Below are positions 31,319 through 39,515 of a DNA stretch of 50,067 nt, piece after piece (positions within the stretch are counted from its first letter, which is position 1; each line of letters opens with the position of its first letter). The position numbers were made by a program, and so were the translations under genes. The notes beneath the pieces are model-generated. The model was not told the DNA's origin and searched no databases. It saw only the letters and a list, made by a program, of their open reading frames with translations. This stretch comes from a virus: the IMG/VR virus record IMGVR_UViG_3300044691_000458, positions 1-50,067 of that record; one strand, 5' to 3'.

Positions 31319-31570
31319 GGTAACAAAGTAACAAAAGGTAACGGAGCCCGTTACGGCGGAAACCCTTGATGCTCTAGGGAGGTAACAAAGTAACAATAAA
31401 TCATAAGAAATATAGATATAGATAGATAGATAGATAGAAGAATCTAATTATTATTCTTATAATATATATGCCTCTATAAATTTGCGTTACTTTTGTGTTT
31501 TTGTTACCTCCCTAGAGGCTCTAAGAAAAAACGGGTAACAGAGATTTTTTTCCCCGTTACCACGTTACTA
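31319..31570. other. Putative replication origin: iterons, inverted repeat and AT-rich core
   Basis: A 250-bp stretch without genes, just after (in genome map) the primase-helicase stop. It contains a 16-bp direct repeat GGTAACAAAGTAACAA at 31319-31334 and 31381-31396, about eleven GTAAC/GTTAC cores in all, and an 18-bp perfect inverted repeat (CTCTAGGGAGGTAACAAA at 31372-31389; TTTGTTACCTCCCTAGAG at 31500-31517). Between the arms lie (GATA)n repeats and an AT-rich tract (31397-31480) suited to strand opening. This is the classic layout of an origin with initiator-binding iterons. No initiator is known here. Confidence 0.55.
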
Positions 31571-31593
31571 TTTGCTTATTTCTTGTGCAAAAA

Positions 31594-34035
31594 TTACTTA
31601 AAAAGGTGCTGAAGTGGTATAATAATAGCCCGAGATCTGACACCGCTGAAGTTTACTGCGCTATTAGAAGGCATGGCACCAGGTAACCGAGCTAAAGATT
31701 TCTTCCAGTCTACCCACTTTGTTCTTTCATAAAACTTGGCCAATTGACTGTGCTTATTAGCTATGCTTAAAAGGCCATCATCTAATAACATACCGTAAGC
31801 TTTAAGCCCCTTTATAGGTAATGAATCATTATTCTGAATTATGCTTCCTATCGTATCCTCGCCAATGCTTTTATCTGCATCGTAGCGAATACGCTGGCTT
31901 AGTAAATGATTCAAACAATCATATTCATCGGTTTCCTTAGATTCTCGGACTTCTTCGGTCCAGTTTACACTTTCGATGAGTTGGCGCGCTTCTATCTGAG
32001 TACAAACTTGATCGCTTATAATCGAGAAAAACGCAGCTGTGAGCATCCCATTTTGCTGTGCGAAGCGTGCACCGTACTTAATCGCAAAGATACGATAAAA
32101 AACTTCATATGAAGCAAGTATTGTGGGAATTTTACCGGCTGACCTTGCAAACAAGCGTTCCCCAAACTCTGGGGTGATCTTTAAAAACTCTTCCCTCAAA
32201 GATGGCCATCCTTCAACGTCAGCTAATGCTAGCTCTAAAACCGAAAATCGAGACTTGTCAGCGTCGTTATCCAAAGACACCCTAATACTTGCTACACATG
32301 CGCAAAAGCTTAGGTTGTACTGCACAGCTGATCCAGAGGCACTGCCCTTTAGTATCGATCCATTCGTATGAGACCACGATTGGCGCATGAGCTCAATGAT
32401 GCTTGCAATCTTTTCTTTATTCTGTGCAGTCGTCTCGAATTCGTCGAAGATAATAGGTAGTGAGTCACTCTTAAGTGATTGCCTTATGCCTGCCTCTGTC
32501 GAGCTCCCTTGTGGGTAGACCTTTCCTTTGGGGCCACCGAGAGCGTTGTTAACGATCATTTCCATTACGGTTGACTTGCCCGAGCCTTTTCCGCCCGTGA
32601 TCCAAATGTGAGGACGTACCGGCAACACACCCGCAATTCTTGCTATGGCCAGCCAGCCAGCTAACAAGATGCCCGATTTTTTATCCTTCCAGTTCACACC
32701 GTAACAGCAGACATCAACCAATTGTTTCGCCTCCTCAACGGAAAGGGGGTTGGGGTGTAAATTGGGAATTCTGTTTATAGTTTGAACATATACATACCAT
32801 GACTTAATTGAAGCAAGGGACATTTCCTTACCGTCAAGAATAAGGCTTGAACCCGTATTGATTACGACTCGTCCTTCATCCAACCAAACACCGGTTCCAC
32901 GTATGCGCATGCTGTTAAAGGGGCCGATTTGCGTGGCTGTTTGTATCAAATCATGGGAAGCAAGATTGAGGTTAGGGGATCCATTCTCGGTTAAATATTT
33001 TGAGTTCCAATATTCGAGCGGCGCCAATCTATACATCTGAGTGTTAGTAAAGTTTGTAGCCTTAACGATGTCCTTCGAGGGTATGTGATAAAAGAAGTAG
33101 GTCCCCTCATCATAACCGAGAGAAATGAACCCCGTCTTCCTCTCAACCGGTTTTGCTGTGAGCTGCTCACGTAACTTGTCGAGCCCGTAAAGGACGTGCA
33201 AGTCATTGAAGTCAGATGATTCAAGATCAGTTTCAGGAAAGATAGGGAACGCAAGAAGCCCGTTCGTAACGATTGATGCTTTTTTAGCCTTCTCTCGTCC
33301 GGGGTTCTCTTTACGTTTACGATCATCATCTCCGCAAATCGTAAATTCAGTATCTGCGTATTTATCTTGCACATCTTTCGCTACATCGACAAGGTTCCCA
33401 GCGTTGAAAGCAACAACAACACCTTTCCCCGTGGCTAAATGTATCGAAACGCCAGTGGCGAACCCTTCACAGATATAAGCGGAGTTCTCGATCTTACCAA
33501 TAATGTGAAAACACCCCGCTACTCTCTGACCTTTCATGAAAATCTTTGAGCCGTCGGCAAGTATGGTCTGTATGCCCCAAATCTTACCGGTTATGTCTTT
33601 TGTGGGAACTTGTAGAGAGTCATTATAGACGCCAGCACCGAACAGTGAGGGGATCATCTTGCGATGCATGTAGCTTGTGAGGATAGAATCATCAGAGGGT
33701 TTAAATATCTTAGCTGCTTTATCTGCTGCTTCACACTGTTTTAACTTTTTTTCTTTTTCTATTCTTACTTGTCTAGCTTTGATTTGCTCGTCGATTGCTT
33801 TTTTGTCTACAGGTGGAAGACCGTCAGGTTTAAAGATATGCTTACTGCCCGAGATCCAGTCACCAAACAAAACCACATAATAAAATTCACCGTTCTTTAA
33901 TTTCGCATTTTGCCAAGCTATATACCAACCTGCATCTTTCGAACCGTTGTGAGGAAACCTGTGTAATTCGCCGTTAGGGTTGAATGTGTCGGGCCGATAA
34001 CCTAATGAAGTAAGATAATCTAGAGCTTTCTGCAT
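31594..34035 (-). CDS. Primase-helicase (TOPRIM plus DUF927-type helicase), 813 aa
   Basis: Makes primers and unwinds DNA at the fork. Start ATG 34035 (MQKALDYLTSLGYRP) has AAAGGA 6 bases upstream; a TTG six codons earlier is less likely. The TOPRIM-like part includes YICEGFATG (~185-195) and the GDDD acid cluster (~235-238). The C-terminal half has the DUF927 pattern (GFISLGYDEGTYFFY) and a Walker A (WITGGKGSGKST, ~481-489) with an arginine/acidic helicase core (PIIFDEFETT as Walker B). Last gene of the replication operon, beside the putative origin. Confidence 0.88.
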   Translation of the reverse strand: MQKALDYLTSLGYRPDTFNPNGELHRFPHNGSKDAGWYIAWQNAKLKNGEFYYVVLFGDWISGSKHIFKPDGLPPVDKKAIDEQIKARQVRIEKEKKLKQCEAADKAAKIFKPSDDSILTSYMHRKMIPSLFGAGVYNDSLQVPTKDITGKIWGIQTILADGSKIFMKGQRVAGCFHIIGKIENSAYICEGFATGVSIHLATGKGVVVAFNAGNLVDVAKDVQDKYADTEFTICGDDDRKRKENPGREKAKKASIVTNGLLAFPIFPETDLESSDFNDLHVLYGLDKLREQLTAKPVERKTGFISLGYDEGTYFFYHIPSKDIVKATNFTNTQMYRLAPLEYWNSKYLTENGSPNLNLASHDLIQTATQIGPFNSMRIRGTGVWLDEGRVVINTGSSLILDGKEMSLASIKSWYVYVQTINRIPNLHPNPLSVEEAKQLVDVCCYGVNWKDKKSGILLAGWLAIARIAGVLPVRPHIWITGGKGSGKSTVMEMIVNNALGGPKGKVYPQGSSTEAGIRQSLKSDSLPIIFDEFETTAQNKEKIASIIELMRQSWSHTNGSILKGSASGSAVQYNLSFCACVASIRVSLDNDADKSRFSVLELALADVEGWPSLREEFLKITPEFGERLFARSAGKIPTILASYEVFYRIFAIKYGARFAQQNGMLTAAFFSIISDQVCTQIEARQLIESVNWTEEVRESKETDEYDCLNHLLSQRIRYDADKSIGEDTIGSIIQNNDSLPIKGLKAYGMLLDDGLLSIANKHSQLAKFYERTKWVDWKKSLARLPGAMPSNSAVNFSGVRSRAIIIPLQHLFK

Positions 34036-34081
34036 ACATCGTCCTTTGGTCAAAAAGGTTGGTCAAATAGAGGCCAGAAGC

Positions 34082-34101
34082 CGGAGGTGACCAAACCTCC
34101 G
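34082..34101 (-). terminator. Stem-loop between VRR-NUC and primase-helicase genes
   Basis: On the minus strand CGGAGGT, loop TTGGTC, ACCTCCG forms a 7-bp GC-rich stem just after the VRR-NUC stop. No T-run follows, so it may be a pause, a processing site or a partial terminator inside the operon. Confidence 0.35.
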
Positions 34102-34104
34102 CAG

Positions 34105-34437
34105 TTATATACCTGCTGCTTCTGATTGGATTTTCTTTACTACGCTTATAACGTCTCGAGCAAGAATATAAATCCCTCCCATTTTCATAATCATTTTCTG
34201 AAAATTTATTTGTCCTTCGGTTTGCACAGCACGTCCTGTTTTACATTCGATCTCGAGTCTCTTGCCACCTATCAGAATCCCACTAATATCAGCACTTCCT
34301 ATTAATCCGTAACGAATCAACCTGTCGTTTCGATACGCAGCACCTGTATCTTGTCTCCACACCATGCATAGCTTTGTAGCAGATAGAGCAACCAACAAAT
34401 TTCTTACAAGTAGTTCGTGCGCTTCGTTTTGTGCCAT
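34105..34437 (-). CDS. VRR-NUC-type nuclease, 110 aa
   Basis: Compact phage nuclease of the PD-(D/E)XK class. The pattern YRNDRLIRYGLIGSADISGILIGGKRLEIECKTGRAVQTEGQINFQKMI... is shown in order: a Gly-Ser-Asp segment (GSADISG), the catalytic E-x-K (EIECKTG), then Q (EGQINFQ). Such proteins act on branched or recombination intermediates. It is 9 bp after the SF2 helicase. Confidence 0.85.
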   Translation of the reverse strand: MAQNEAHELLVRNLLVALSATKLCMVWRQDTGAAYRNDRLIRYGLIGSADISGILIGGKRLEIECKTGRAVQTEGQINFQKMIMKMGGIYILARDVISVVKKIQSEAAGI

Positions 34438-34446
34438 AAAAATCCT

Positions 34447-35883
34447 CTATAGTTTTAGAGCTGTTTTTATAGCATTCATTTCTAGTCGTATGAATTTGTA
34501 ATGTTGGTTTGCTTTGTTACTTCCGTATACACCTTTCATTTTGTGATAGACCCAGTTTGGGTTATATCCTCTCGTTAAAGCTGTCTTTGCCTTGTCTAAT
34601 ATGAATTCTCTGATTTCTGGATCACCCTCAAAAACTATCGGTTTCACCTCCTGTAGCTCAATGCTGGCGTCAACAATGGCACATCTTGCAACACCTTCTA
34701 TCTTCTCGGGTACAAACCCACAGTTAGGGCAACCTTCCTCTTCTTCTTTTGACGGTTCATAAATGAAATAGCATTCTTTACATGTAGCAATAGGAGTCAG
34801 GCGATCCCCTTTAGGTAAACCGTCAAGGTTGCAAGGGCGTTCGTCTGTTACGAACCCGTGTTCGGAAACAACCCCCGCATGGTCGAGAACAATAAACCTC
34901 TCTTTTCCCGGAAAAATACGGGTTCCTCTACACACCATTTGAAAGTAAAGATTGTATGATTTGGTAGGTCTCGCGAAAATAATGGCACCTAGGCATGGGA
35001 TATCGACACCTGTACTAAGAACACCAACACTTGTGATGAGTTTCTTCTCACCATCCTCTAATCTTTTAATCATCGCATTTCGAACACTGTCTTTAATAGT
35101 TGCATCCATGTGTTCTGTGATAATGCCTGCGTTATTAAATAACTCTGCAACTGACTTACTGTGTTTTACGTCTACACAAAAGACGAGACCGGATAAATTG
35201 TTAGCTAGTTTTTTATACGAAGCGACCATATCCCCAAACAGGTTCGCTTTACCAACCAGCTCCCCAAGCTGTGAGGTATTATAATCCCCGGTTTTCTTGT
35301 CGATCTCAATCCCTGTAAGATCAGGAGCAGACGGGGCATAATAAGTAGCATCACAAAGAAATCCCTGGCCGATAAGTTCACTTGCTGAAATAGGATACAC
35401 AACTTCGTCGGCAATATGCCTTAAACCGGTTTTAACAAAAGGGGTTGCAGATACGGGAAGGTAATAAGCATTGGGGTATTGTTGTACGAGCCACTTATAA
35501 GAGGGGGTAGATGCATTGTGGCACTCGTCGATGACGATAAGGTCAACCTCTGGAAGATTTAATTTGTCTCGTCTACTGTAGAGTGTGTCGATCGAGCATA
35601 CGAATATTGAAGAGTTCGGTCTGTCTCTCCAGTGACCACTCATGATCACACCATGTGGGACTTGTTCTCTTTCGAGTCTTTGAGATGCTTGATCTACAAG
35701 CTTTCTAGACTTGACGACGATGATAGCTTTTTTGTTCTTATCGTAGGCACCTTTGAGGATCGTACAGAAGACTGATGTTTTACCGGCGCCACCCATGAGG
35801 TGTAAGAGTACTTTTTTTGTACCAGCTGCGTAATGAGCTTTGATTTCTTTTATCGCGTCTACTTGATACGGCCTTAATTTCAT
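34447..35883 (-). CDS. Superfamily 2 DNA/RNA helicase, 478 aa
   Basis: ATP-driven DNA translocase. It begins MKLRPYQVDAIKEIKAHY (Q-motif-like), Walker A LMGGAGKTS (~29-37), motif II DECH, motif III VSATP, and motif VI-like FQMVCRGTRIF. A four-cysteine zinc knuckle follows (ATCKECYF ... EGCPNCGFVP, ~residues 375-410). The C-terminal ~60 residues are basic and helical. Family: phage UvsW/RecG-like or DEAD/DEAH restriction-type helicases. Part of the replication operon. Confidence 0.87.
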   Translation of the reverse strand: MKLRPYQVDAIKEIKAHYAAGTKKVLLHLMGGAGKTSVFCTILKGAYDKNKKAIIVVKSRKLVDQASQRLEREQVPHGVIMSGHWRDRPNSSIFVCSIDTLYSRRDKLNLPEVDLIVIDECHNASTPSYKWLVQQYPNAYYLPVSATPFVKTGLRHIADEVVYPISASELIGQGFLCDATYYAPSAPDLTGIEIDKKTGDYNTSQLGELVGKANLFGDMVASYKKLANNLSGLVFCVDVKHSKSVAELFNNAGIITEHMDATIKDSVRNAMIKRLEDGEKKLITSVGVLSTGVDIPCLGAIIFARPTKSYNLYFQMVCRGTRIFPGKERFIVLDHAGVVSEHGFVTDERPCNLDGLPKGDRLTPIATCKECYFIYEPSKEEEEGCPNCGFVPEKIEGVARCAIVDASIELQEVKPIVFEGDPEIREFILDKAKTALTRGYNPNWVYHKMKGVYGSNKANQHYKFIRLEMNAIKTALKL

Positions 35884-35895
35884 ATGTCTCGCCTA

Positions 35896-35950
35896 TTCGG
35901 GAGACAAAAAAGAAGCCTCCCGAAAAATAAAGGTTAAAATTTTCGGGAAG
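35896..35950 (-). terminator. Hairpin with T-run and a competing alternative stem, before the helicase
   Basis: Minus strand: arm A (35950-35940, CTTCCCGAAAA) pairs with arm B (35926-35916, TTTTCGGGAGG), followed by CTTCTTTTTTG, as in an intrinsic terminator. Arm B can instead pair with arm C (CTCCCGAA, 35903-35896), located just before the helicase start. Mutually exclusive stems suggest attenuation or translational control of the helicase. Confidence 0.45.
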
Positions 35951-35959
35951 CCAAGGAAA

Positions 35960-36469
35960 CTAGAACGGGATAGAAACTAGATCGTCGTCAGAGGCAACAG
36001 GGGCCGGAGCTGGTTTAACACCTTGTGCCGATGCTAAGTTAATAAAGTCGGCTTCAAGTCCCATGCCGGATGCCATGGCTACAATGAAGTCTTTTCTAGA
36101 CATCATATCTTTAAAGCTAGCATCTAGACTGTTCACCCATTGCACCCGTGCGTACACTTTACCGGTTGAAGGGCTCGGCTCATGTATAACTTCAACACTC
36201 ACTTCTTTGTCTAACCTTAGAGCCCCACCATCTTTACCTAGTGCTAAATTTGCTAACTTGCTTGGGTCATCTAGACCGCAAAGCATAAGAGCTTTCAACG
36301 CGATATCTCTAGCCGTACCTTGTTTAAACGATCCTTGCCAAAACACTCTCTCAACGCTTCCACCTTCAGTCATACATGCAAAAGCTATTGTGGGGGCTGG
36401 TTCACCGGCTTTTGTTCTCTTAATTCCGTAATCTTGAACTTTTGCTTTATAAGTGCCTGCGTTAATCAT
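35960..36469 (-). CDS. Single-stranded DNA-binding-like protein, 169 aa
   Basis: Probably coats single-stranded DNA for recombination and replication. ATG 36469 (MINAGTYKAKVQDYGIKRTK) has GGAG 7 bases upstream and lies within the end of the zinc microprotein gene. The N-terminal half is a beta-barrel-like OB-type sequence (YKAKVQDYGI, PTIAFACMTEGGSVERVFWQG), and the C-terminus ends with an acidic tail DDDLVSIPF, close to the SSB tail (DDDIPF) that recruits partner enzymes. Neighbours are the RecA-like ATPase and SF2 helicase. The family (DUF669-like) is from memory of sequence style. Confidence 0.75.
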   Translation of the reverse strand: MINAGTYKAKVQDYGIKRTKAGEPAPTIAFACMTEGGSVERVFWQGSFKQGTARDIALKALMLCGLDDPSKLANLALGKDGGALRLDKEVSVEVIHEPSPSTGKVYARVQWVNSLDASFKDMMSRKDFIVAMASGMGLEADFINLASAQGVKPAPAPVASDDDLVSIPF

Positions 36470-36575
36470 TTGCTTTCTCCTTGTTTGCGTTTCCTGTACC
36501 GTTACATACCGAACATGTTTCGAAACTATCATCATCGATTTTTTCTATGCCTGTACCGTTACATTTAGGACACAT
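36462..36575 (-). CDS. Zinc microprotein with two CxxCxGxG motifs, 37 aa
   Basis: MCPKCNGTGIEKIDDDSFET, then CSVCNGTGNANKEK. Two CxxCxGTG elements, as in the DnaJ zinc domain, give the four cysteines for one zinc site. The ATG overlaps the end of the RecA-like gene and the stop overlaps the SSB-like start, so it is translationally coupled to both. A tiny stand-alone version of this finger is unusual; it may be a cofactor of one of its neighbours. Confidence 0.55.
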   Translation of the reverse strand: MCPKCNGTGIEKIDDDSFETCSVCNGTGNANKEKAND

Positions 36576-37488
36576 TAGATACCCCGTTTAGTTCTTTGAC
36601 TCTTATTAAGTATTTTTGTAGAGCTGCGATATCCGTTCCCGCAGTCATCACAGACTCTACAACCTTTGCTTTCAAAGCCTCGTCTTTAATTAACGCAATT
36701 TGCTTATCAAGATTAAAATGAATTTCTTCAAGTGAAGGCAGCTTGACCTCATCATCACCACACAACCCTACAAATTCTTTCCAGCCGATAGATAAAGGAA
36801 TGGATTCAGGTAGGCCAAACCTATTCTTTGCTTCGAAACCATGCTGCCAACTGGTGTTTAACACGCGTTCACCCGAGTACATGGGTTGAATAGCGTCACC
36901 TACCTTTAAATCCACGGTTCTGTAGCTGGCAAAAAGCATGATATCAACCCAACCCGTGAACACACCGACAGACTTCTTATGCAATTTAAGCTCAAACCGG
37001 TTGTAACTAAGACCCGTTTGCGGGTTCGTCTGACTAATGCAGTGAGGATGAGCCAATAGAATGATGTTCATTTGCCTAGTGTCACGTAGGTTTGTAAGCT
37101 TCTCGGTAAACCTAGACCACTCGGTTTCAGCCTCCGAATAGGCTTTCCCATAACCTTTTGCCGCAAGTTCCATGTTTTGCACACCCCAACGCTTACAAAT
37201 CATACTGTGTAATAAGACTTCACTAGCGTCTAGTGTGTCAATTATAAGCGTTTCGAAGTCGTGAGTCTTCGTGGTTAATTCGTCCACAGCTAAAATCATA
37301 TCTTCAAACGTTTTAGGCTTAGGAAACCGTGAAGTATTGATATTGTCGGTCCCTTGTTCAGGTCCTAAGAATATCGGTTTTGGTGCACGTGATGCAAACG
37401 TGCTCTTTCCTATACCACCTGGACCATATATAAGTGCAAGTACTGGTCTCTTAATTTTGCCACTAGTCACACCTGATAACATGCTCAT
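36565..37488 (-). CDS. RecA-like recombination ATPase (Sak4-like), 307 aa
   Basis: ATP-dependent strand-annealing or exchange protein. Walker A GPGGIGKST (~23-31), a Walker B-like TLIIDTLD (~82-89), and a following segment (NIILLAHPHCI, ~140-150) with a conserved Gln/His sensor style. Such phage RecA-like ATPases (Sak4/AAA_24 group) are usually encoded next to an SSB, as here. It overlaps the small HTH-like gene at its start by 4 bp. Confidence 0.8.
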   Translation of the reverse strand: MSMLSGVTSGKIKRPVLALIYGPGGIGKSTFASRAPKPIFLGPEQGTDNINTSRFPKPKTFEDMILAVDELTTKTHDFETLIIDTLDASEVLLHSMICKRWGVQNMELAAKGYGKAYSEAETEWSRFTEKLTNLRDTRQMNIILLAHPHCISQTNPQTGLSYNRFELKLHKKSVGVFTGWVDIMLFASYRTVDLKVGDAIQPMYSGERVLNTSWQHGFEAKNRFGLPESIPLSIGWKEFVGLCGDDEVKLPSLEEIHFNLDKQIALIKDEALKAKVVESVMTAGTDIAALQKYLIRVKELNGVSNVS

Positions 37489-37670
37489 TTTTTAACTCCG
37501 TCTTCTATGATTAATTTACTCACACGATCTTGTTCTCTGAATGGTATTTGTCCTCTTAATATCCATTTTTCAATTGTTTGTGTTGTTTCATACTGTAACA
37601 AATACGCTAGTTTTGCCTTAGTATTCCCCGGCTTTTTCAACCATTTTTTTAAATCTGAAATCGTTAACAT
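37485..37670 (-). CDS. Small helix-turn-helix-like protein, 61 aa
   Basis: MLTISDLKKWLKKPGNTKAK then LAYLLQYETTQTIEKWILRGQIP: helix-turn-helix-like with a recognition helix around TQTIEKWILRG, similar to small Cro-like regulators. GGAGA precedes the ATG. It is the first gene of the replication operon and may repress its own divergent promoter region (37671-37800). Confidence 0.6.
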   Translation of the reverse strand: MLTISDLKKWLKKPGNTKAKLAYLLQYETTQTIEKWILRGQIPFREQDRVSKLIIEDGVKK

Positions 37671-37800
37671 TTGTCTTTATCTCCTAAGTGAAACCATATA
37701 TACATTTTTTCAGGTGACGGAGTACAGATAAAAAAAAGGTTGTATTTCACGGTACATTATTAAACACATTAGAATTGATTAAGAATCAAAAGGACAAAAA

Positions 37801-37926
37801 ATGTACATTATTAAGAATCTCTTAAGAACGATGTTCGATTTAGATACAGACGAAGAAATAGATTTATATGAGGATGATAAAAGAGCAGATGATATTGAAA
37901 GAATGGATGCTATAAGAAGTTTATGA
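37801..37926 (+). CDS. Small acidic protein, 41 aa
   Basis: MYIIKNLLRTMFDLDTDEEI followed by a strongly acidic helix (DLYEDDKRADDIERMD). SD AAAGGA precedes ATG 37801. First gene of the rightward early cluster. Acidic DNA-mimic style proteins can inhibit host factors, but this is only a guess. Confidence 0.5.
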   Translation: MYIIKNLLRTMFDLDTDEEIDLYEDDKRADDIERMDAIRSL

Positions 37927-37948
37927 TGTATAAATTTTTAGGGGCATA

Positions 37949-38158
37949 ATGATGAGAATGGTGAAAATTTCTGAGGAAGAGAAGCTAGAAATTCGCGAAA
38001 TTACCAGCAAATCAATTGAAAAAGCCGGCTCAATTTCTGCTGTCTGTAAACTTTTTAGACTACGAAGCGAAGATGTTCGCAGATGGATTACTCTTTACGG
38101 TTCACCATCACAGAGATCGTTGATTAGTATCGCAAAACTTAAGGAATACATTAAATGA
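37949..38158 (+). CDS. Helix-turn-helix-like regulator, 69 aa
   Basis: MMRMVKISEEEKLEIREITS ... GSISAVCKLFRLRSEDVRRWITLYGSPS shows a transposase/HTH-like turn (SISAVCKLFRLRSEDVRRWI). Basic and small; likely DNA-binding. Stop overlaps the next start by 4 bp. Confidence 0.6.
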   Translation: MMRMVKISEEEKLEIREITSKSIEKAGSISAVCKLFRLRSEDVRRWITLYGSPSQRSLISIAKLKEYIK

Positions 38159-38265
38159 TAAGAGTAACTTTTATGTTAGTCCTCATTGTTTCTTATGTGA
38201 TGCTAAAACTTTACACTCTTCCTAAGCTAGAAAAGCCACCAATACACATCGAAAGCTCTAAATGA
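38155..38265 (+). CDS. Single-helix membrane microprotein, 36 aa
   Basis: MIRVTFMLVLIVSYVMLKLY then LPKLEKPP: an N-terminal membrane helix and a short polar tail. ATGA overlaps connect it to both neighbours, which supports expression. Confidence 0.45.
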   Translation: MIRVTFMLVLIVSYVMLKLYTLPKLEKPPIHIESSK

Positions 38266-38441
38266 AAAAGCCAACCACTAGTTACGATTGGTTAACAAAG
38301 AAATGGAATATCGTAATTAAGGCTAACGGTTGCCATATGAAACTAGGGGCGTACGACACAGAAGAAGAAGCGAAAGAGGCACAAATTAGAGTTGTCGAAA
38401 GATATTTTGATCGACTGAAAGTAGGAAAGAAGAAAAAATGA
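38262..38441 (+). CDS. AP2-like small DNA-binding protein, 59 aa
   Basis: Core SYDWLTKKWNIVIKANGCHM then KLGAYDTEEEAKEAQ fits the short AP2-type fold (three strands with a conserved Trp and LGxYxTxEEA, then a helix), often found beside HNH enzymes in phages. Basic C-terminus (GKKKK). ATGA overlaps on both sides. Confidence 0.6.
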   Translation: MKKPTTSYDWLTKKWNIVIKANGCHMKLGAYDTEEEAKEAQIRVVERYFDRLKVGKKKK

Positions 38442-38860
38442 AATTAAAAGAAATTGAGAAATTGTGTGAAGAAGCTACAAGCGGGCCTTGGTTTTCATCT
38501 GAAACAACTAGTTTAAACGATAATATAAAACTTCAAACGCCGGTTATTCGTGCAGCATCTCACTTGACTGCTCATGGGACTTTAAAAATATGTTCGGTGG
38601 GTAATGGCAACAAAGAAGAAAGAGATAAACTTAACGCCAAATTCATAGCAGCATCCCGAACTTTCATGCCCAAGCTCCTAGCTATAGCTAAAGAGATGAA
38701 GAATTTTGATCAAATGTATTGGTTTCAACCAAGTGAGGAAAGCGGAGTTTGTTGCTTTTGCGATGGGGGACAAGATCCAGCATTTATAGATAATCATGAG
38801 CCAACGTGTTTAATCCAAAAAATTCATGATGCCCTCGAAGATTTGGAGGAAGAAGAATGA
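38438..38860 (+). CDS. Ead/Ea22-like protein, 140 aa
   Basis: Phage early protein of unknown function. The typical pattern is ATSGPW near the start and NAKFIAASRTFMPKLL in the middle, as in the Ead/Ea22-like family. A Cys-rich tail (GVCCFCDGG, EPTCL) may bind metal, which is less common in that group. Confidence 0.7.
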   Translation: MKLKEIEKLCEEATSGPWFSSETTSLNDNIKLQTPVIRAASHLTAHGTLKICSVGNGNKEERDKLNAKFIAASRTFMPKLLAIAKEMKNFDQMYWFQPSEESGVCCFCDGGQDPAFIDNHEPTCLIQKIHDALEDLEEEE

Positions 38861-38949
38861 TGACCGTTGCCTTATGCTGCTTAACACTATGTGCAGCAAT
38901 CAGTTTGTTCATAATCTTAACTATACTAGAGAGTGAAATTAATAAATAA
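38857..38949 (+). CDS. Membrane microprotein, 30 aa
   Basis: MMTVALCCLTLCAAISLFII and onward is a single membrane helix with several cysteines. ATGA overlap with the Ead-like gene; the stop abuts the next ATG. Confidence 0.4.
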   Translation: MMTVALCCLTLCAAISLFIILTILESEINK

Positions 38950-39186
38950 ATGGCTACATTCTACTCAAAAGAAACGCAAAAATACGATGAAGGACAATAT
39001 GGTTGTGCCCCTGGTGAGGTCACTTGGGAATATAATACGACCTCTGATATTTTAACTCTAAAATTTAAAGAAGAAGAAATGCAAAGTTATAGCGGGCCTG
39101 TACCTACTCACGAGTTCACACAACTCATAGGTAATTCACAAGCCGCGGCTATGTATTACGCGCTTAAAGAATGGATTGAACGATGA
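38950..39186 (+). CDS. Hypothetical protein, 78 aa
   Basis: Soluble protein with a beta-rich part (APGEVTWEYNTTSDILTLKF) and a C-terminal helix (AAAMYYALKEWIER). It overlaps the next gene by 4 bp. No family recognised. Confidence 0.5.
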   Translation: MATFYSKETQKYDEGQYGCAPGEVTWEYNTTSDILTLKFKEEEMQSYSGPVPTHEFTQLIGNSQAAAMYYALKEWIER

Positions 39187-39515
39187 AATTTGAAGTTGGA
39201 AAGTTTTATAAAACGAGATCGGGTAGAAAGTGCGAAATTCTATTTATATGTCCGCAAAAGTATAGGGCAACCTATCCTGTTATGGTTGGTCTAGAGCCGC
39301 ATGTTTGGAGTGTGAATTCCGACGGAAAGTCCCAAGTAACTGAGGATTACGATATAGTTTCAGAGTGGAAAGAACCGATAAAGATAGAGAGTTGGGTTAA
39401 TGTTTATGAAGATGGGATTGGTAGACGAATATTTGATACTAAAGAAATAGCAGATGAGAATGCTATTGAGGGAAAAAGAATAGCCTGCATAAAAGTTTCA
39501 GGAGTCGAAGAATAA
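39183..39515 (+). CDS. Hypothetical protein, 110 aa
   Basis: Beta-rich, SH3-like start (MKFEVGKFYKTRSGRKCEIL) found in many small phage proteins; the end is a short beta/alpha tail. The stop is in a TAATG overlap with the exonuclease gene. Confidence 0.55.
   Translation: MKFEVGKFYKTRSGRKCEILFICPQKYRATYPVMVGLEPHVWSVNSDGKSQVTEDYDIVSEWKEPIKIESWVNVYEDGIGRRIFDTKEIADENAIEGKRIACIKVSGVEE

Noticed and set aside
31400-31440. (GATA)n run considered as a CRISPR-like or simple repeat array
   Set aside because: Only a few 4-bp units in an AT-rich tract, no spacers; treated as part of the putative origin.
33990-34001. GCCGATAA on the plus strand in the primase-helicase gene
   Set aside because: The -35 region at 11 bp (TTAGGGTT) matches TAAAGTTT poorly and it would drive antisense transcription.
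35366-35376. GCCGATAA on the plus strand in the SF2 helicase gene
   Set aside because: No TAAAG-like element at 11-bp distance.
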